In this document: in pieces, positions 50,483 to 60,737 of the stretch
How positions within the stretch are numbered: position 1 is the stretch's first letter
Layout: the number at the start of each line of letters is the position of its first letter
Assembly (NCBI RefSeq): GCF_016458275.1
Contig: NZ_JAEMHM010000009.1
Span: 186,001-250,000 of the forward strand
Source: Geomesophilobacter sediminis
Lineage (GTDB): Bacteria > Desulfobacterota > Desulfuromonadia > Geobacterales > Geobacteraceae
DNA: 64,000 bases
Reading direction: 5' to 3'
Notes under the pieces: generated by a model
Seen by the model: only the letters and a program-made list of their open reading frames with translations
What the model was told of the DNA's origin: nothing
The model's database searches: none
Program-made: the position numbers and the translations under genes

Positions 50483-50508
50483 TTCCGCGGCACCAGCAGC
50501 AACAGCCC

Positions 50509-50556
50509 CGGGGGCGGCTCCCTTTGCATTGCCAAAGGAGCCGCCCCTTTTGCTTT
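50509..50556 (+). terminator. Intrinsic terminator
   Basis: GGGGGCGGCTCC...GGAGCCGCCCCTTTTGCTTT hairpin after the CsgG-like gene. Confidence 0.8.
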
Positions 50557-50712
50557 CCCCCGTCCCCGTCTCCCGCACCCGCCACCCCACCTTAGCGCCC
50601 GTTTCCTCGGCGCACCCAGCCCCGACCGTTCGTTTTTCTTGACAAAGATCCGGATTTCACCGAAAAGAAGGCCTCGTCAATCGACGCACCATGCGCAGGG
50701 GTGGGGGATCGG

Positions 50713-51534
50713 ATGGAGAAACACTATCTGAAGCCGGACGAAGCGGTGCAGGCCATCGTGGAGAACGGACGCCGCGTCAGTACCCAGCGCCGTTCCGTCA
50801 CGCTCATTCTCAGCCTGCTGGCCGGCTTTTACATCGCCTTCGGGGCCCAACTGGCGACCGTGGTGACCCAGGACGCCGCCGCCTTCGTCGGCCGCGGGGT
50901 CGCCAGTTTCCTCGGGGGGAGCGTCTTCTCGATCGGCCTGGTCCTCGTGGTCGTCTGCGGCGCGGAACTTTTCACCGGCAACAGCCTCCTGGCCAGCTGC
51001 GCGCTGGAGGGAGAGATCACCTGGGGGAAGCTCGGGGAGAACTGGGTGATCGTCATCCTGGGCAACCTGGCCGGCTCGCTGTTCTTCGCCTGGCTCATGT
51101 TCGAATCGCACCTTTGGGAAAACGGCAACCTGGCCGAGCATTCCATCGCCATCGCGGCCAGGAAGTGCCAGCTTCCCTTCGGGGTGGCGCTGATCCGCGG
51201 CATCCTCTGCAACTGGCTGGTCTGCCTGGCCGTCTTCATGGCGACCGCCGCGCGCGACATCGCGGGAAAGATCTTTTCCTGCTACCTCCCGATCATGGCC
51301 TTCGTCACCAGCGGCTTCGAACACTCGGTAGCCAACATGTACTTCATTCCCACCGGACTCCTCATCGCCGCCCAGACCGATAGGACGATCCCCGGACTCA
51401 CCTGGAGCAACTTCTTTTTGGGCAACATCGTCCCGGTGACCTTGGGCAACATCCTGGGCGGGGTCGTGTTCGTCGCCTTCTCCTACTGGTTCGTGCACCT
51501 CAAATACCGGAGGGGAGCAACGCCTCGAGGATGA
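50713..51534 (+). CDS. Formate/nitrite transporter family protein (FocA/NirC)
   Basis: 273 residues, six helices. Family signatures: FYIAFGAQLATVV, VVCGAELFTGNSLL, GNLAGSLFFAWL, RGILCNWLVCLAVFM and TSGFEHSVANMYFIPTGLLI; the His in FEHS corresponds to the gating His of FocA. FNT channels pass formate, nitrite or hydrosulfide anions across the inner membrane; the sequence does not decide which. The ATG at 50713 follows a G-rich ribosome site; a GTG four codons upstream is possible. Alone, with no formate or nitrite reductase gene adjacent. Confidence 0.9.
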   Translation: MEKHYLKPDEAVQAIVENGRRVSTQRRSVTLILSLLAGFYIAFGAQLATVVTQDAAAFVGRGVASFLGGSVFSIGLVLVVVCGAELFTGNSLLASCALEGEITWGKLGENWVIVILGNLAGSLFFAWLMFESHLWENGNLAEHSIAIAARKCQLPFGVALIRGILCNWLVCLAVFMATAARDIAGKIFSCYLPIMAFVTSGFEHSVANMYFIPTGLLIAAQTDRTIPGLTWSNFFLGNIVPVTLGNILGGVVFVAFSYWFVHLKYRRGATPRG

Positions 51535-51564
51535 AACGACGCATGAAGCAGGCATGAACACAAA

Positions 51565-51597
51565 GCGGCCGATCAGAATGTTCCCGATCGGCCGCCG
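51565..51597. terminator. Hairpin between convergent genes
   Basis: GCGGCCGATC...GATCGGCCGC stem with a short loop; weak T-runs on both sides. Confidence 0.6.
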
Positions 51598-51742
51598 GCA
51601 TTTAGGTACTTTTCCGCCCGGGTCCTGTCCCGTGCTGCCGCGATCTCCTTTGTCAGCCCCCCCCCGGCGGACGGGGGTCGGGAGATGCTGCCACGAGCTC
51701 AGGTTGGCAATCCACACCGCGGCGCTTGCCGATCGGCTTCGG

Positions 51743-54475
51743 TCAGCGCATCGCCCTGCCGATCGCCTCGTTGAGTGCGGCGGGGACCACCGGCTTGGCC
51801 ACGAACTCGAAATGCTCCGGCAGTACCATCTTGCCGCTGATGACCTCCCGGGCGTACCCGCTCATGAAAAGTACCTTTACCGCCGGATCGACTTCCTTCA
51901 AAAGCACCAGCGTCTCACCACCGTTCAGCCCCGGCATGAGCGCATCGAGCAGCACCAGGTCCACGGCGGCCGGATCCTGGGCGTACCGCTCCACCGCGGC
52001 GCGACCGTTTTCCGCCTCCACGACCCGGTGCCCGAAGGTCTCCAGGATCTTGCGGGTCACCGTCCTTACCCCCTCGTCATCCTCAACCATCAGGATGTTC
52101 AGCTTCCGCGCCGGCGCGGGGAGCTCAGCTGCGGAGCACTGCGCCACCGCCGCATCGGCGTCGGTCAGGGGAAGATAGATGTTGAAGGTGGTCCCGGTTC
52201 CGGGTTCGGAGTAGCAGGTGATGCTGCCGTGGTGCTGGTTGATGATGCCATAGACGATCGCGAGCCCCAGCCCGGTCCCCTTGCCGTCCACCTTCGTGGT
52301 GAAAAACGGCTCGAAGATGTGCTGCAGGTGTTCCGCGGGGATCCCCTCGCCGGTATCGGAGACCCGGATCAAGGCATACGGTCCCGCTGCGCCGAAGTTG
52401 TGGGCGGCAATGAACCGCTCGTCGATCTCGATCCGCTCGACGGAGATGGAAAGGCACCCGCCATGGGGCATCGCGTCCCGTGCGTTCGAGGCGAGGTTTA
52501 CGAAAACCTGCTGGATGTGTGCCTTGTCGATCACCGTCCGCACCGGGTCGGCGGTCTGGATGGTGAGCTCGATGTCCTCGCCGAGGATACGGATCAGGAA
52601 TTTCTCGATGTTGTGCACCACCTGGTTGATGTCGGCCGTCTCAAGTTTCAGCACCTGCTTGCGGCTGTAGGAGAGGAGCCCGTTGGTGAGCTCGGCGGCG
52701 CGTTCCGCCGCCTTGGCGATCTCGTGGACCATCGGTTTCTGTTCCGGGCTGGCGCGAAAATCGAGCAGCGTGGCGTAGCCGACGATTACCTGGAGGATGT
52801 TGTTGAAGTCGTGGGCCACCCCTCCGGCTAACTGACCCAACGCCTCCATTTTCTGCGACTGGCGCAGCTGCTGTTCCAAAAGGCGCTGCTGGGTGAGATC
52901 GACCGCCGACGACAGGAGGTACTCCTTCCCGTCCACTTGGATCATCTGCCCCGAGTAGATCCAGGAGAGCTCCTTTCCCTCCCGGGTCCGGTAGGTGAGG
53001 TCGAGGTTGTATACCCGCCGGTCGCGCTGCATGGCATCGACGATCTTTTGCCGCTCCGACGGGGTGATCAGCCCGGCCTCGATGAAGGTTTTCCCGACGA
53101 TCTCCTCCCGGGAGACGCCGGTGACTTCCAGGTAACGCTCGTTGGCATCGACGCAAACCCCATCCTTGAGGGTGCTGATAGCCATGGCGATCGGCGCGTT
53201 GTGGAAGGCGGAGAAAAAGCGTTCGTTGCTTTCCCGCAGCGCCTGTTCGGCCTGTTTGCGCTCGGTGATGTCCTCGTAGACCCCCAGGACCCCTTCGACG
53301 GCGCCGTCCTCCCCGCAGAGCGGGATCTTGGTCGTATCGATCCAGATCAGGTCGCCGTCGGCCTGGCGCTGGGTTTCCAGGATATGTTCCTTGGCCAGCC
53401 GCTGTTCCATGACTACCCGGTCGTCCGCCCGGTACCCTTCCGACTCCTCGCGGCTCCACGGGAGTTCGAAGTCCGTTTTCCCGAGGATTTCCCTCGGGCT
53501 GGCCAGGCCGGCGCGGCTGGCAAACACGCGGTTGCACCCCAGGTAGGCGCTGTTTCGGCCCTTCCAGAAGATGGATTGCGGCAGGGAATCGACGATCTGG
53601 TTCAAGATCCGGCGGCTTTGGCGCAGCCGCTGGTAGGGGCGCCGGACCGCCGCCACGAACACCCCCCGGTAGATGAGCAGGTAGGCGACCACCTTGTAGA
53701 GATGTCCCAGCATGTTGTAGCTGTCGAAGGCGCTCCGGTAGAGCGTGAAGGCAAGCTCGCAGTATATGCAGAGGACCAGGGCGGCCAGGTAGTACAGGAG
53801 CAGCCGGTCGCCGCTTTTCTGCCAGCGCCGCCCATAGGCGAAGGTGGCCCAGGCGAGGACCCCGATGATCAGGTACTCGGTCCCCACCTTGAACGGCGTC
53901 AGGCCCAATCCCGGGCGGTAGGCCTCCGGCAGCTGCTCCGGAAAAAAGATGACCCCGACGAAGGTGCCCCCCAGCAGGACGAAGGCGGCACCGAGCAGGG
54001 TCGCCCGGTTGATCCATCCCCTTTTGTCTTCGGGATAGATCCAGGCGCTGCCCCAAAAGACCGCCGCCCCGACCATCCGGGCCGCCAGCCAGAAAAGGGT
54101 CGCCTTGTTGGGCAGGTTTGCGGTAACCAGATCGGGCATGCCGCTGTAGCCCAGCGCATGAAAGCAATCGATCAGCCCGGTGGCCAGGAAACCGGCGCTC
54201 AGAAAAAGGGCGTGCTTGTCGGTATTTTGGGAGTAGGAACTCCAGCCCAAGGCAAAGATGGAGAGGGAGACGATGACGCTGAAGAGTTCGGCAAGATTGT
54301 GGAAAAGGAGGTAGGACGGGGTGGAAGCGACGAAATAGAAGGTACTTTTAAACAGCGCCACCACGGCAAAGGGGACCGCCGAAAGCGAGACGAACAGCGC
54401 CGCTTGAACGGCAAACGGCAAACGGCCGCTGGATTTCGCGCCCCCCCGAAGACACCTTTGGCTGGCGAGGTTCAT
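51743..54475 (-). CDS. MASE3-PAS-PAS hybrid sensor histidine kinase
   Basis: 910 residues. About eight N-terminal helices form a MASE3 sensor (about 20-270; [14 protein letters not shown]). Two PAS domains follow (about 285-410 and 415-535), then HisKA with the phospho-acceptor in [18 protein letters not shown] (about 550), HATPase_c ([38 protein letters not shown]) and a C-terminal receiver (about 785-905) with Asp in [17 protein letters not shown]-binding or other output must be a separate protein. AGGAGGG before the ATG at 54475. Confidence 0.92.
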   Translation of the reverse strand: MNLASQRCLRGGAKSSGRLPFAVQAALFVSLSAVPFAVVALFKSTFYFVASTPSYLLFHNLAELFSVIVSLSIFALGWSSYSQNTDKHALFLSAGFLATGLIDCFHALGYSGMPDLVTANLPNKATLFWLAARMVGAAVFWGSAWIYPEDKRGWINRATLLGAAFVLLGGTFVGVIFFPEQLPEAYRPGLGLTPFKVGTEYLIIGVLAWATFAYGRRWQKSGDRLLLYYLAALVLCIYCELAFTLYRSAFDSYNMLGHLYKVVAYLLIYRGVFVAAVRRPYQRLRQSRRILNQIVDSLPQSIFWKGRNSAYLGCNRVFASRAGLASPREILGKTDFELPWSREESEGYRADDRVVMEQRLAKEHILETQRQADGDLIWIDTTKIPLCGEDGAVEGVLGVYEDITERKQAEQALRESNERFFSAFHNAPIAMAISTLKDGVCVDANERYLEVTGVSREEIVGKTFIEAGLITPSERQKIVDAMQRDRRVYNLDLTYRTREGKELSWIYSGQMIQVDGKEYLLSSAVDLTQQRLLEQQLRQSQKMEALGQLAGGVAHDFNNILQVIVGYATLLDFRASPEQKPMVHEIAKAAERAAELTNGLLSYSRKQVLKLETADINQVVHNIEKFLIRILGEDIELTIQTADPVRTVIDKAHIQQVFVNLASNARDAMPHGGCLSISVERIEIDERFIAAHNFGAAGPYALIRVSDTGEGIPAEHLQHIFEPFFTTKVDGKGTGLGLAIVYGIINQHHGSITCYSEPGTGTTFNIYLPLTDADAAVAQCSAAELPAPARKLNILMVEDDEGVRTVTRKILETFGHRVVEAENGRAAVERYAQDPAAVDLVLLDALMPGLNGGETLVLLKEVDPAVKVLFMSGYAREVISGKMVLPEHFEFVAKPVVPAALNEAIGRAMR

Positions 54476-54698
54476 GGCAATCCCTCCTGGTAGAGCCCTC
54501 AGTCCAACGTGCAGTTCCTGCTGAATAGCAGTTTTTCAAAGAATTTGCAATAGTTGGCGAACTTCCGCGCCCGGCGGGGCCGTGATGCCGGGCGGATGGC
54601 TCCCGATGCGGCTTCTACATTGACAACAATTGTAAAATGCTGTTATTTTATTCTTCCCAGAGCACAATCCCCCGAAGTTAGGTACAAGGAGCGCAACA

Positions 54699-54929
54699 AT
54701 GGCTGCGGCGTTACAATGCAGGTTCTTTGGACACATCATCGATGTTGAGAAGGCGTTAGCGGTTCGAGCTGCGGCCTTGCCCAAGCACCGGCGCGACCTC
54801 CGGTTCGAGTGCGTGAAGTGCGGCAAGCCGGTCGGCCCGCGGGCCGCGGGTGAGAGACACTCGGCCCACTTCGTCCACCTGCAAGCCAATCCCGACTGCC
54901 CGATCACCGATCCGCGCCTGGATTTCTAG
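54699..54929 (+). CDS. Small zinc-ribbon-like protein
   Basis: 76 residues. The C-terminal half carries FECVKCGKPVGPRAAGERHS and HFVHLQANPDCP: one CxxC, two His and a further Cys could form a metal site. The pattern H-x-x-H-F-x-H-L-x-x-N-P-x-C-P is shared by short uncharacterised bacterial proteins. CAAGGAG before the ATG at 54699. Function unknown. The Cys-cluster protein follows 58 bases later. Confidence 0.65.
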   Translation: MAAALQCRFFGHIIDVEKALAVRAAALPKHRRDLRFECVKCGKPVGPRAAGERHSAHFVHLQANPDCPITDPRLDF

Positions 54930-54987
54930 CCGATCGGGCGGCGCAGCACGACCTCTCCAGGCGATCTCCTCACCGGGGGTCACGATC

Positions 54988-55287
54988 ATGTTCTGGAACG
55001 ACCGTCAAAAGTTGAAGAAACACGGGCTGCTGCTGGACCACGCGATAGATGACGACGGCCGCTGCCGTGAGTGCGGCGGTGCCTGCTGCCGTTCCTTTCC
55101 CAGTGTCCCCCTCACCTTCGAGGAGTACCAAAGGCTGACCGTTTTAGGCTCCGGCCGGCTCCACTTTTCCCTTACCGGGCGGCACCTGCTCATCATCGAA
55201 AACGGCTGCGAGTTTTTGTCCGATGGGCACTGCAGCATCTACGAGCACCGCCCCGACGTCTGCCGCCGCTTCTTCTGCAGCGACTGA
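54988..55287 (+). CDS. YkgJ-type cysteine-cluster protein (short)
   Basis: 99 residues. CRECGGACCRSFP (CxxCxxxCC, about 26-38) and CEFLSDGHCSIYEHRPDVCR then RFFC (about 73-97) give eight or more cysteines as in UPF0153 proteins. It may bind an iron-sulfur or zinc centre. The ATG at 54988 follows GGGGGT. It follows the small zinc-ribbon-like gene in the same direction, perhaps as an operon. A longer relative is at 4945-5619. Confidence 0.78.
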   Translation: MFWNDRQKLKKHGLLLDHAIDDDGRCRECGGACCRSFPSVPLTFEEYQRLTVLGSGRLHFSLTGRHLLIIENGCEFLSDGHCSIYEHRPDVCRRFFCSD

Positions 55288-55454
55288 CCCCACCCACCCT
55301 TCTCCCCGCTGCTGCCGCCACAACTCCCGCTCTTCTTTCTCCCGTCCCGTCCCCCGTCCCGTCCTCCGAACCGTTCTTCGTTTGCCCTGCGCCAGGCTGC
55401 GGATCTACAATGGGGTCAGGTAGTTATCTGGACCAGGAGGGAAGGAGGAGCACC

Positions 55455-55934
55455 ATGATGAGGATGGACTTCATAAAAGTCGCGCCGGAGGCGCTGAACG
55501 CGATGCTGGCCCTGGAGCGCCAGGTGCACGCGAGCGGTCTGGAGGAATCACTGCTGGATTTGGTGAAACTCCGCGCTTCGCAGCTGAACGGATGCGCCTA
55601 CTGCATCGACATGCATTCCAAAGACGCTCGCGCCCGCGGCGAAACCGAACAGCGGCTCTATGAACTGGATGCCTGGCGGGAGACCCCGTTTTATACCGCA
55701 CGGGAGCGCGCCGCCCTGGCCTGGACGGAAGCGGTGACTCTCGTCACCGACGGGCACGTGCCGGATGAGGTTTACGAGAAAGCGCGGGAGGAATTCAGCG
55801 ACCGGGAACTCGCCTTTCTGACCTTGGCGGTCGTGGCCATCAACGGCTGGAACCGACTCGGCATCGCCTTTAGGGCCGAGCCCGGGACCTACCAGCCGCA
55901 AAAGCATGAGGGGGTCCGCGCCAAGGCGGCCTGA
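55455..55934 (+). CDS. AhpD-like carboxymuconolactone decarboxylase-family protein
   Basis: 159 residues. Core motif: LRASQLNGCAYCIDMHSKDA (CxxC plus His, about 41-60), the thiol pair used by AhpD-type peroxidase adaptors. The C-terminal helix IAFRAEPGTYQPQ fits the alkylhydroperoxidase-like subgroup. It probably acts as a thiol-dependent peroxidase or reductase partner in the cytoplasm. AAGGAGGAG before the ATG at 55455; a second ATG follows immediately. Terminator downstream. Confidence 0.85.
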   Translation: MMRMDFIKVAPEALNAMLALERQVHASGLEESLLDLVKLRASQLNGCAYCIDMHSKDARARGETEQRLYELDAWRETPFYTARERAALAWTEAVTLVTDGHVPDEVYEKAREEFSDRELAFLTLAVVAINGWNRLGIAFRAEPGTYQPQKHEGVRAKAA

Positions 55935-55954
55935 ACCGGCGCTTTGGCAAATAA

Positions 55955-55988
55955 GAAGGGCAGGGAAGATCGCTCCCCTGCCCTTTTG
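55955..55988. terminator. Intrinsic terminator between convergent genes
   Basis: AAGGGCAGGG...CCCCTGCCCTTTTGCTTT hairpin; serves the AhpD-like gene and perhaps the chemotaxis operon from the other side. Confidence 0.75.
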
Positions 55989-56050
55989 CTTTGCCGGTCT
56001 TCGGCTTCATGCCCGAGGCGGGCCGGCAACGTCTCTTTAAAGCCGGCGCG

Positions 56051-57844
56051 TCAGAACCGCTCGAAGTCGGAGTCGATGTACCCCTCCGGGTCCAGGACCA
56101 GGGTCGTCCCTTTGCTCTCCTGCCGTTTGGGGACCATCTCCGCATAGCTCGTCCCCTTGGGAGAGGCTGCTTTGCGTGGCTTGGCGGCAGGGCGGCGCAC
56201 CGCGTACTGGTGGCTCCCGTCGTTTTCGGTCTTGAAAAAGCCGATGCTGGCCTGCAGCTGCTCGGCCTGGGCCGCCAGTTCCTCGGCGGTGGCGGCGATC
56301 TCCTCGGTGGCCGAGGCGTTTTGCTGGATGACCTGGTCGAGCTGCTGGATCGCCTTGTTGATCTGCTCGGCGCCGGTGTCCTGCTCACGGCTGGAGGCGC
56401 AGATCTCCTGGACCAGCCCCGCGGTCCGCTGGATGTCGGGGACCATCCGGGTAAGCATTTCCCCGGCGCGTTCCGCGACCTCAACGCTCGACACGGAAAG
56501 TTCGGAAATTTCCGCCGCCGACTCCTGGCTGCGCTCGGCAAGCTTTCGCACCTCGCTCGCCACGACGGCGAACCCCTTGCCGTGCTCCCCGGCGCGAGCC
56601 GCCTCGATGGCTGCATTCAGGGCGAGCATGTTGGTCTGGCGGGCGATCTCCTCGATGATGGAAATCTTGCCGGCGATCTGCTTCATGGCGGCGACGGTCT
56701 CCGTCACGGCCTTCCCCCCCTCGGCGGCGTCGGAGGCCGAGGCGACCGCGATCTTCTCGGTCTGCAGCGCGTTGTCGGCGTTTTGCTTGATGTTGGACGA
56801 CATCTGCTCCATCGAGGAGGAGACCTCCTCCGCCGATGCCGACTGCTCGGTCGCCCCCTGCGACATCTGCTCGGAACTGGAGGAGAGCTCCTGGCTTCCC
56901 GAGGCCACATTCTCGGCGGCGGACTTCACCTGGGTGACGATCTGGGTGAGCCGCTCCACCATGGTATGGAGACTCTTGCCCAGGACATCCTCTTCCGACT
57001 TCACCTGGACCTGGACGGTGAGGTCCCCGCCGGCCACCTGCTCCGCCGCGAGTGCTGCAGCCTTGATGTTGGCGACCATGTTGGCGAAGGACTGGGCCAG
57101 CAGCCCGACCTCGTCGCGGCTGTCGGAGCGCACCGTGACGTTCACGTCCCCCAGGGCGAGTTTGTCGGCCGCCTCCTTCACTTCCCGCACCGGCCGGCTG
57201 ATGATCCGGGCCATGAAGATCCCGAGCGCGATGGCGGCCACGACCCCGAGGATCGCGAAGATGGTGGTGACGTTCTCCGCCGACTTCCCGGAGGCCTGGT
57301 TCTGTGCCGCCACCTCCTTGGCGAGGGAGAGCTTTCGCGCCGAGATCTGTTCGATCAGGTTCTGCACCACCCGGCTCGCCTTGCCCATCTCGCCGTTCAA
57401 AAGCCCCTGGGCCTGTGCGGTCTTGCCGCTTTCGGCAAGCTGCACCGTCTGGTCCAATAGCGGCCAGTAGGCCTTGCGCGCCTCGACCATGTCCTGGAAC
57501 ATCTTCCGGGCCTCCTCGGTGATGATGGTCTTTTCGAAGGAGGCCTCGGTCTTCACCTCGATATCCTTGAGCTCCTTGATGCGGGCGGCCTTGGCGGCAC
57601 GCTCCTCGGTGCTGCGGGCGAGGATGGCGTCCCGGACGTTGACCCGGATCCTCTGGAAGGTGGTGGATAAGGTGGCGAGTTCGGAGACCGGCACCGTGAT
57701 CCGCTGGTACATCAGCTGGTCCTGCTTGGCGATGTCCCGGATATGGGTCACGCCGACGACGCCGATGGCGCCCGCCCACAGGGCCATCAGGATGAAGCCG
57801 GCCAGAAGTTTGGTGCCGATAGTGAGGTTGTAAAACCATTTCAT
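56051..57844 (-). CDS. Methyl-accepting chemotaxis protein of the STAS-CheA operon
   Basis: 597 residues. TM1 (about 10-32), a 4HB-type periplasmic sensor (about 33-190), TM2 (about 193-212), tandem HAMP-like repeats (about 213-330, with [20 protein letters not shown] and [20 protein letters not shown]) and a signalling hairpin with [20 protein letters not shown] then [14 protein letters not shown]. The C-terminal 50 residues are basic and end in [11 protein letters not shown], an unusual acidic/aromatic tail that could bind an adaptation enzyme. AAGGAAGGAG before the ATG at 57844. Third gene of the operon after STAS and CheA. Confidence 0.92.
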   Translation of the reverse strand: MKWFYNLTIGTKLLAGFILMALWAGAIGVVGVTHIRDIAKQDQLMYQRITVPVSELATLSTTFQRIRVNVRDAILARSTEERAAKAARIKELKDIEVKTEASFEKTIITEEARKMFQDMVEARKAYWPLLDQTVQLAESGKTAQAQGLLNGEMGKASRVVQNLIEQISARKLSLAKEVAAQNQASGKSAENVTTIFAILGVVAAIALGIFMARIISRPVREVKEAADKLALGDVNVTVRSDSRDEVGLLAQSFANMVANIKAAALAAEQVAGGDLTVQVQVKSEEDVLGKSLHTMVERLTQIVTQVKSAAENVASGSQELSSSSEQMSQGATEQSASAEEVSSSMEQMSSNIKQNADNALQTEKIAVASASDAAEGGKAVTETVAAMKQIAGKISIIEEIARQTNMLALNAAIEAARAGEHGKGFAVVASEVRKLAERSQESAAEISELSVSSVEVAERAGEMLTRMVPDIQRTAGLVQEICASSREQDTGAEQINKAIQQLDQVIQQNASATEEIAATAEELAAQAEQLQASIGFFKTENDGSHQYAVRRPAAKPRKAASPKGTSYAEMVPKRQESKGTTLVLDPEGYIDSDFERF

Positions 57845-57940
57845 GTTCGTTCTCCTTCCTTGTCGCATCAGGTAGATGCGTTTATCGAATGCGAAGTCGC
57901 TTTCTTGGTGGACGTGGGTCGGCCGACCCGCTCAGGGCGG

Positions 57941-60013
57941 TCAGGCGGCCTTTTCCTGGAGCTGCTCGGCCTGGTAGAGCTTGGAGGGGTCCAGGATCAG
58001 GGCCACGGTGCCGTCCCCGAGGATGGTTGCCCCGGAGACCCCCTCCACCTTGCGGTAGGCGGGGCCCAGCGACTTGATCACGCTCTGGTGGTGTCCCACC
58101 ACGTGGTCGACCACGAATCCCACCTTCTCGCCGTCGATCTCGGTGATGACGAGCTGCTCCAGGGACGGGCGGCGCTCCGCCGGGGCGAAGCGGTCCCGAA
58201 GCCTGATGTACGGGACGATCTTGTCCCGCAACGAGACCACCTGGCGTCCGTGCGCGTTCGCCACCGTCTCGGAGGTCAGGAACATGCACTCGTGCACCGC
58301 GCCGAGCGGGAAGAGGTAGTGCTCCCGGGCCACCCGGACCAGGAGGCTTTCGATGATAGCCAGGGTGAGCGGGATCCGGACCGTGATCGTGGTCCCCTGC
58401 CCGCGCTCGCTCCGGATGTCGATGGTGCCCCGGAGATCCTCGATGTGCCGTTTGACGACGTCCATGCCGACCCCGCGCCCCGAGATGTTGGTGACCGCCT
58501 TGGCGGTGGAGAAGCCGGGGTGGAAGATGAGGGAGTAGATCTCCTTCTCGGAAAGCTGGGCGTTTTGCCCCACCAGTCCCTTTTCCTGCGCCTTGGCGAG
58601 GATCGCCGCGGTGTCGAGCCCGGCGCCGTCGTCGGTGATGGTGATGTGCACGCTGTCGCCGGAATGGGCGGCGGCAAGCAGGAGCCGGCCGCAGCGCGGT
58701 TTCCCCTGCGCCTCCCGGCGCTCCGGCGCCTCGATGCCGTGGTCCATGCTGTTGCGGATCAGGTGCACCAGCGGGTCGTTGAGTTTCTCCAGCACCGTCT
58801 TGTCCAGCTCGGTCTCCTCCCCCGAGGTGACCAGCTCGATCTCCTTGCCGAGCTCGCGCGACAGGTCGCGGACCAGCCGCTTGAAATTGCTGAAGGTGGA
58901 ACCGATGCGGAGCATCCTGATCTTCAAGGAACTTTCGCGCAGCTCCCCGGTAAGCCGGGCCACCTCCTCGGAGATCGCGCTCAGGGCCGGTATCTTGAGG
59001 GAGAGCGCCAGCTGGGCAAGCCTTGCCTGCACCGTCACCTGCTCGCCCACCAGGTTCACCAGGTGGTCGAGCCGCTCGGACGGGACCCGAAGCGACCCTT
59101 GGGATTCGCGCTGCGAATGGTCGCGGGCGATCTCCTTCACCTGCTGCTGCTCGGCGAGCGCCGATTCCACCTTCTGGCGCGAGACGAGCCCCGACTCCAT
59201 CAGGATCTCCCCCACCATCTTGCGCTCCCCGAGGAGCGCCTCCAGCTGGTTTTGATCCACGTCCCCCCGCTCGACCAGGATGTCGCCCAGCCGCTTCGCC
59301 GCCCCGTCCGGTTCGGTCTCGATCGGCTGGATGCGGACCTCGCTCTGGTCGTCCACGAACAGGAAGACGTCCTCGATCGCCTCCATCCCCCGGTCGGTGA
59401 CCAGCACCATGTCCCAGGAAGTGGCGCACAGTTCCGGGTCGATCTCATCCAGGAGCCCGACCTGGTCGGTGTTGGCGGTGACGGTGAGCTTGCCGAGCTC
59501 CTCCAGTTCCTTAAGCAAAAGGACCGGATTGGTGCCGCTCAGGAAGAGCCCGGGGTGGGGAGCGAAGCGGATCCGGTAGGCGACCGGCTCGGTGCAGTGC
59601 TCGGGCGGGGCCTCCGCCACCGGCCCCCCCCTTTGGTCATCGCCCGGCAGGAGCCGGCGGAATCCCTCGACGAGCTGTCGGGTTTCCGGGTCCAGCGTCC
59701 CGGTCGGCTCCTCCTCGAGCAGGGAGCGGATCCGGTCCCGTGCCTTCAGGGTGAGATCGATCAGTTCGGCGCTGACCCGCATCCGCCCCCCCCGCACCAG
59801 GTCGAAGGCGGTCTCGATATCGTGGGTGAAGGCGGCGATCCGTTCGAAGCCGAACATGGCCCCGGACCCCTTGATGGTATGCAGCGCGCGGAAGATCGCT
59901 CCGACGAGCTCCAGGTTCTCCGGCTCGTCCTCCAGCTCCAGCAGGGCCGATTCCAAAAGTGCCAGGTTCTCGTACGCCTCCTCCCGGAATGTTTCCTGGA
60001 ACTGGTCCATCAT
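57941..60013 (-). CDS. cheA: CheA-family chemotaxis histidine kinase
   Basis: 690 residues. N-terminal Hpt with His45 in FRALHTIKGSGAMFGF; a central domain (about 145-235) of the CheY/partner-docking kind; a GDIL-type repeat region (about 245-300: RLGDILVERGDVDQNQLEAL, KMVGEILMESGLVSRQKVES) resembling secretion-ATPase N-terminal modules; then dimerisation, HATPase_c (LVHLIRNSMDHGIE, DDGAGLD, SGRGVGMDVVKRH) and a C-terminal CheW-like domain. It autophosphorylates the Hpt His with ATP under receptor control. The ATG at 60013 overlaps the upstream STAS stop (ATGA), indicating coupled translation. No CheY, CheW, CheR or CheB gene is adjacent. Confidence 0.93.
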   Translation of the reverse strand: MMDQFQETFREEAYENLALLESALLELEDEPENLELVGAIFRALHTIKGSGAMFGFERIAAFTHDIETAFDLVRGGRMRVSAELIDLTLKARDRIRSLLEEEPTGTLDPETRQLVEGFRRLLPGDDQRGGPVAEAPPEHCTEPVAYRIRFAPHPGLFLSGTNPVLLLKELEELGKLTVTANTDQVGLLDEIDPELCATSWDMVLVTDRGMEAIEDVFLFVDDQSEVRIQPIETEPDGAAKRLGDILVERGDVDQNQLEALLGERKMVGEILMESGLVSRQKVESALAEQQQVKEIARDHSQRESQGSLRVPSERLDHLVNLVGEQVTVQARLAQLALSLKIPALSAISEEVARLTGELRESSLKIRMLRIGSTFSNFKRLVRDLSRELGKEIELVTSGEETELDKTVLEKLNDPLVHLIRNSMDHGIEAPERREAQGKPRCGRLLLAAAHSGDSVHITITDDGAGLDTAAILAKAQEKGLVGQNAQLSEKEIYSLIFHPGFSTAKAVTNISGRGVGMDVVKRHIEDLRGTIDIRSERGQGTTITVRIPLTLAIIESLLVRVAREHYLFPLGAVHECMFLTSETVANAHGRQVVSLRDKIVPYIRLRDRFAPAERRPSLEQLVITEIDGEKVGFVVDHVVGHHQSVIKSLGPAYRKVEGVSGATILGDGTVALILDPSKLYQAEQLQEKAA

Positions 60014-60396
60014 GGCTCCCTCCGGCAGATCGCCTCCGGGTTCCCCCAGAGGCAGAAGTGGTCGGGGTCGCCCTGGCAGGTACCCGGCAGGGTGCAGGTG
60101 AGCCCGACGTTGCGGATGGAGGCGGTGAACTCCTCACCCTGCGGGTTGGCGATGGTGACGTTCTTCCCCTGGTTAAGCGCGGTCTTGTGCGCCGAACAGA
60201 AGAGCTGGATGCAGCTTAAGTCGATCGCCTCCACCTCGGAGACGTCGATGGTGAGGTTGCGGCAGCCGGTCAGCGCAGCGCGCAGCGCGTCCCGGAATTC
60301 GGTGCAGGTTTCGATGGTTGCCCTCCCCTTGAGGTGCAGGGTCGCCTCCCCATCTCCTCTTTCCGGATCGGTTGGTGCAAAGGTGCATGTCAACAT
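60010..60396 (-). CDS. STAS-domain protein, first gene of the che operon
   Basis: 128 residues. The STAS fold is seen in ATLHLKGRATIETCTEFRDA and LTIDVSEVEAIDLSCIQLF (about 22-70). The phosphorylatable Ser of anti-anti-sigma factors corresponds to the DLSC position, where Ser is kept. Six cysteines overall, including a C-terminal group (TCTLPGTCQGDPDHFC), are unusual for STAS and could bind metal or form disulfides. GGGGAG before the ATG at 60396; the stop overlaps cheA. In other genomes STAS proteins of che clusters help organise or tune the array. Confidence 0.8.
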   Translation of the reverse strand: MLTCTFAPTDPERGDGEATLHLKGRATIETCTEFRDALRAALTGCRNLTIDVSEVEAIDLSCIQLFCSAHKTALNQGKNVTIANPQGEEFTASIRNVGLTCTLPGTCQGDPDHFCLWGNPEAICRREP

Positions 60397-60472
60397 GGTG
60401 TTACTCCCCAAATCGTCTGGTCTGCCCCATACAGGACATTGCGGACCATTTTTATCCTTTACTTCGTCCTGT

Positions 60473-60489
60473 TTCAAAGGGCGTGCCAC
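60473..60489 (-). promoter_or_regulatory. Possible sigma-54 promoter of the che operon
   Basis: On the minus strand TGGCACGCCCTTTGAA matches TGGCAC-N5-TTGCA except that the -12 GC is GA. It lies about 77 bases before the STAS start. Confidence 0.35.
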
Positions 60490-60680
60490 AATTAGCATAG
60501 AAAAAGTTGCCTCTTTTCGGTAGGATAACGGGTGGGCTTCGAGGCGGCGCTTGTGCCGGATTGAAACAGCTGTTCAAACCTCATACAGTTTGCGATCGGT
60601 AAAATCGGTTTCAACGATTAAACAGCTGATCTCTTCTCCGGATGATCCGATACCTCGGCCTTTGTTTTTCAGGCCAATGC

Positions 60681-60726
60681 CCCAAAATAAGGTCCGTCCT
60701 TTGATCCCCCCTTTGGCAAGGGGGGG
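60681..60726. repeat. Dispersed repeat B copy
   Basis: CCCAAAATAAGGTCCGTCCT, TTGATCCCCCCTTTGGCAAG; same orientation as the copy at 3743. Confidence 0.7.
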
Positions 60727-60737
60727 CCTCTCACGGG

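Noticed and set aside
57743-60523. A 926-codon plus-strand open frame over CheA
   Set aside because: Antisense to CheA, STAS and the MCP start, all well supported.
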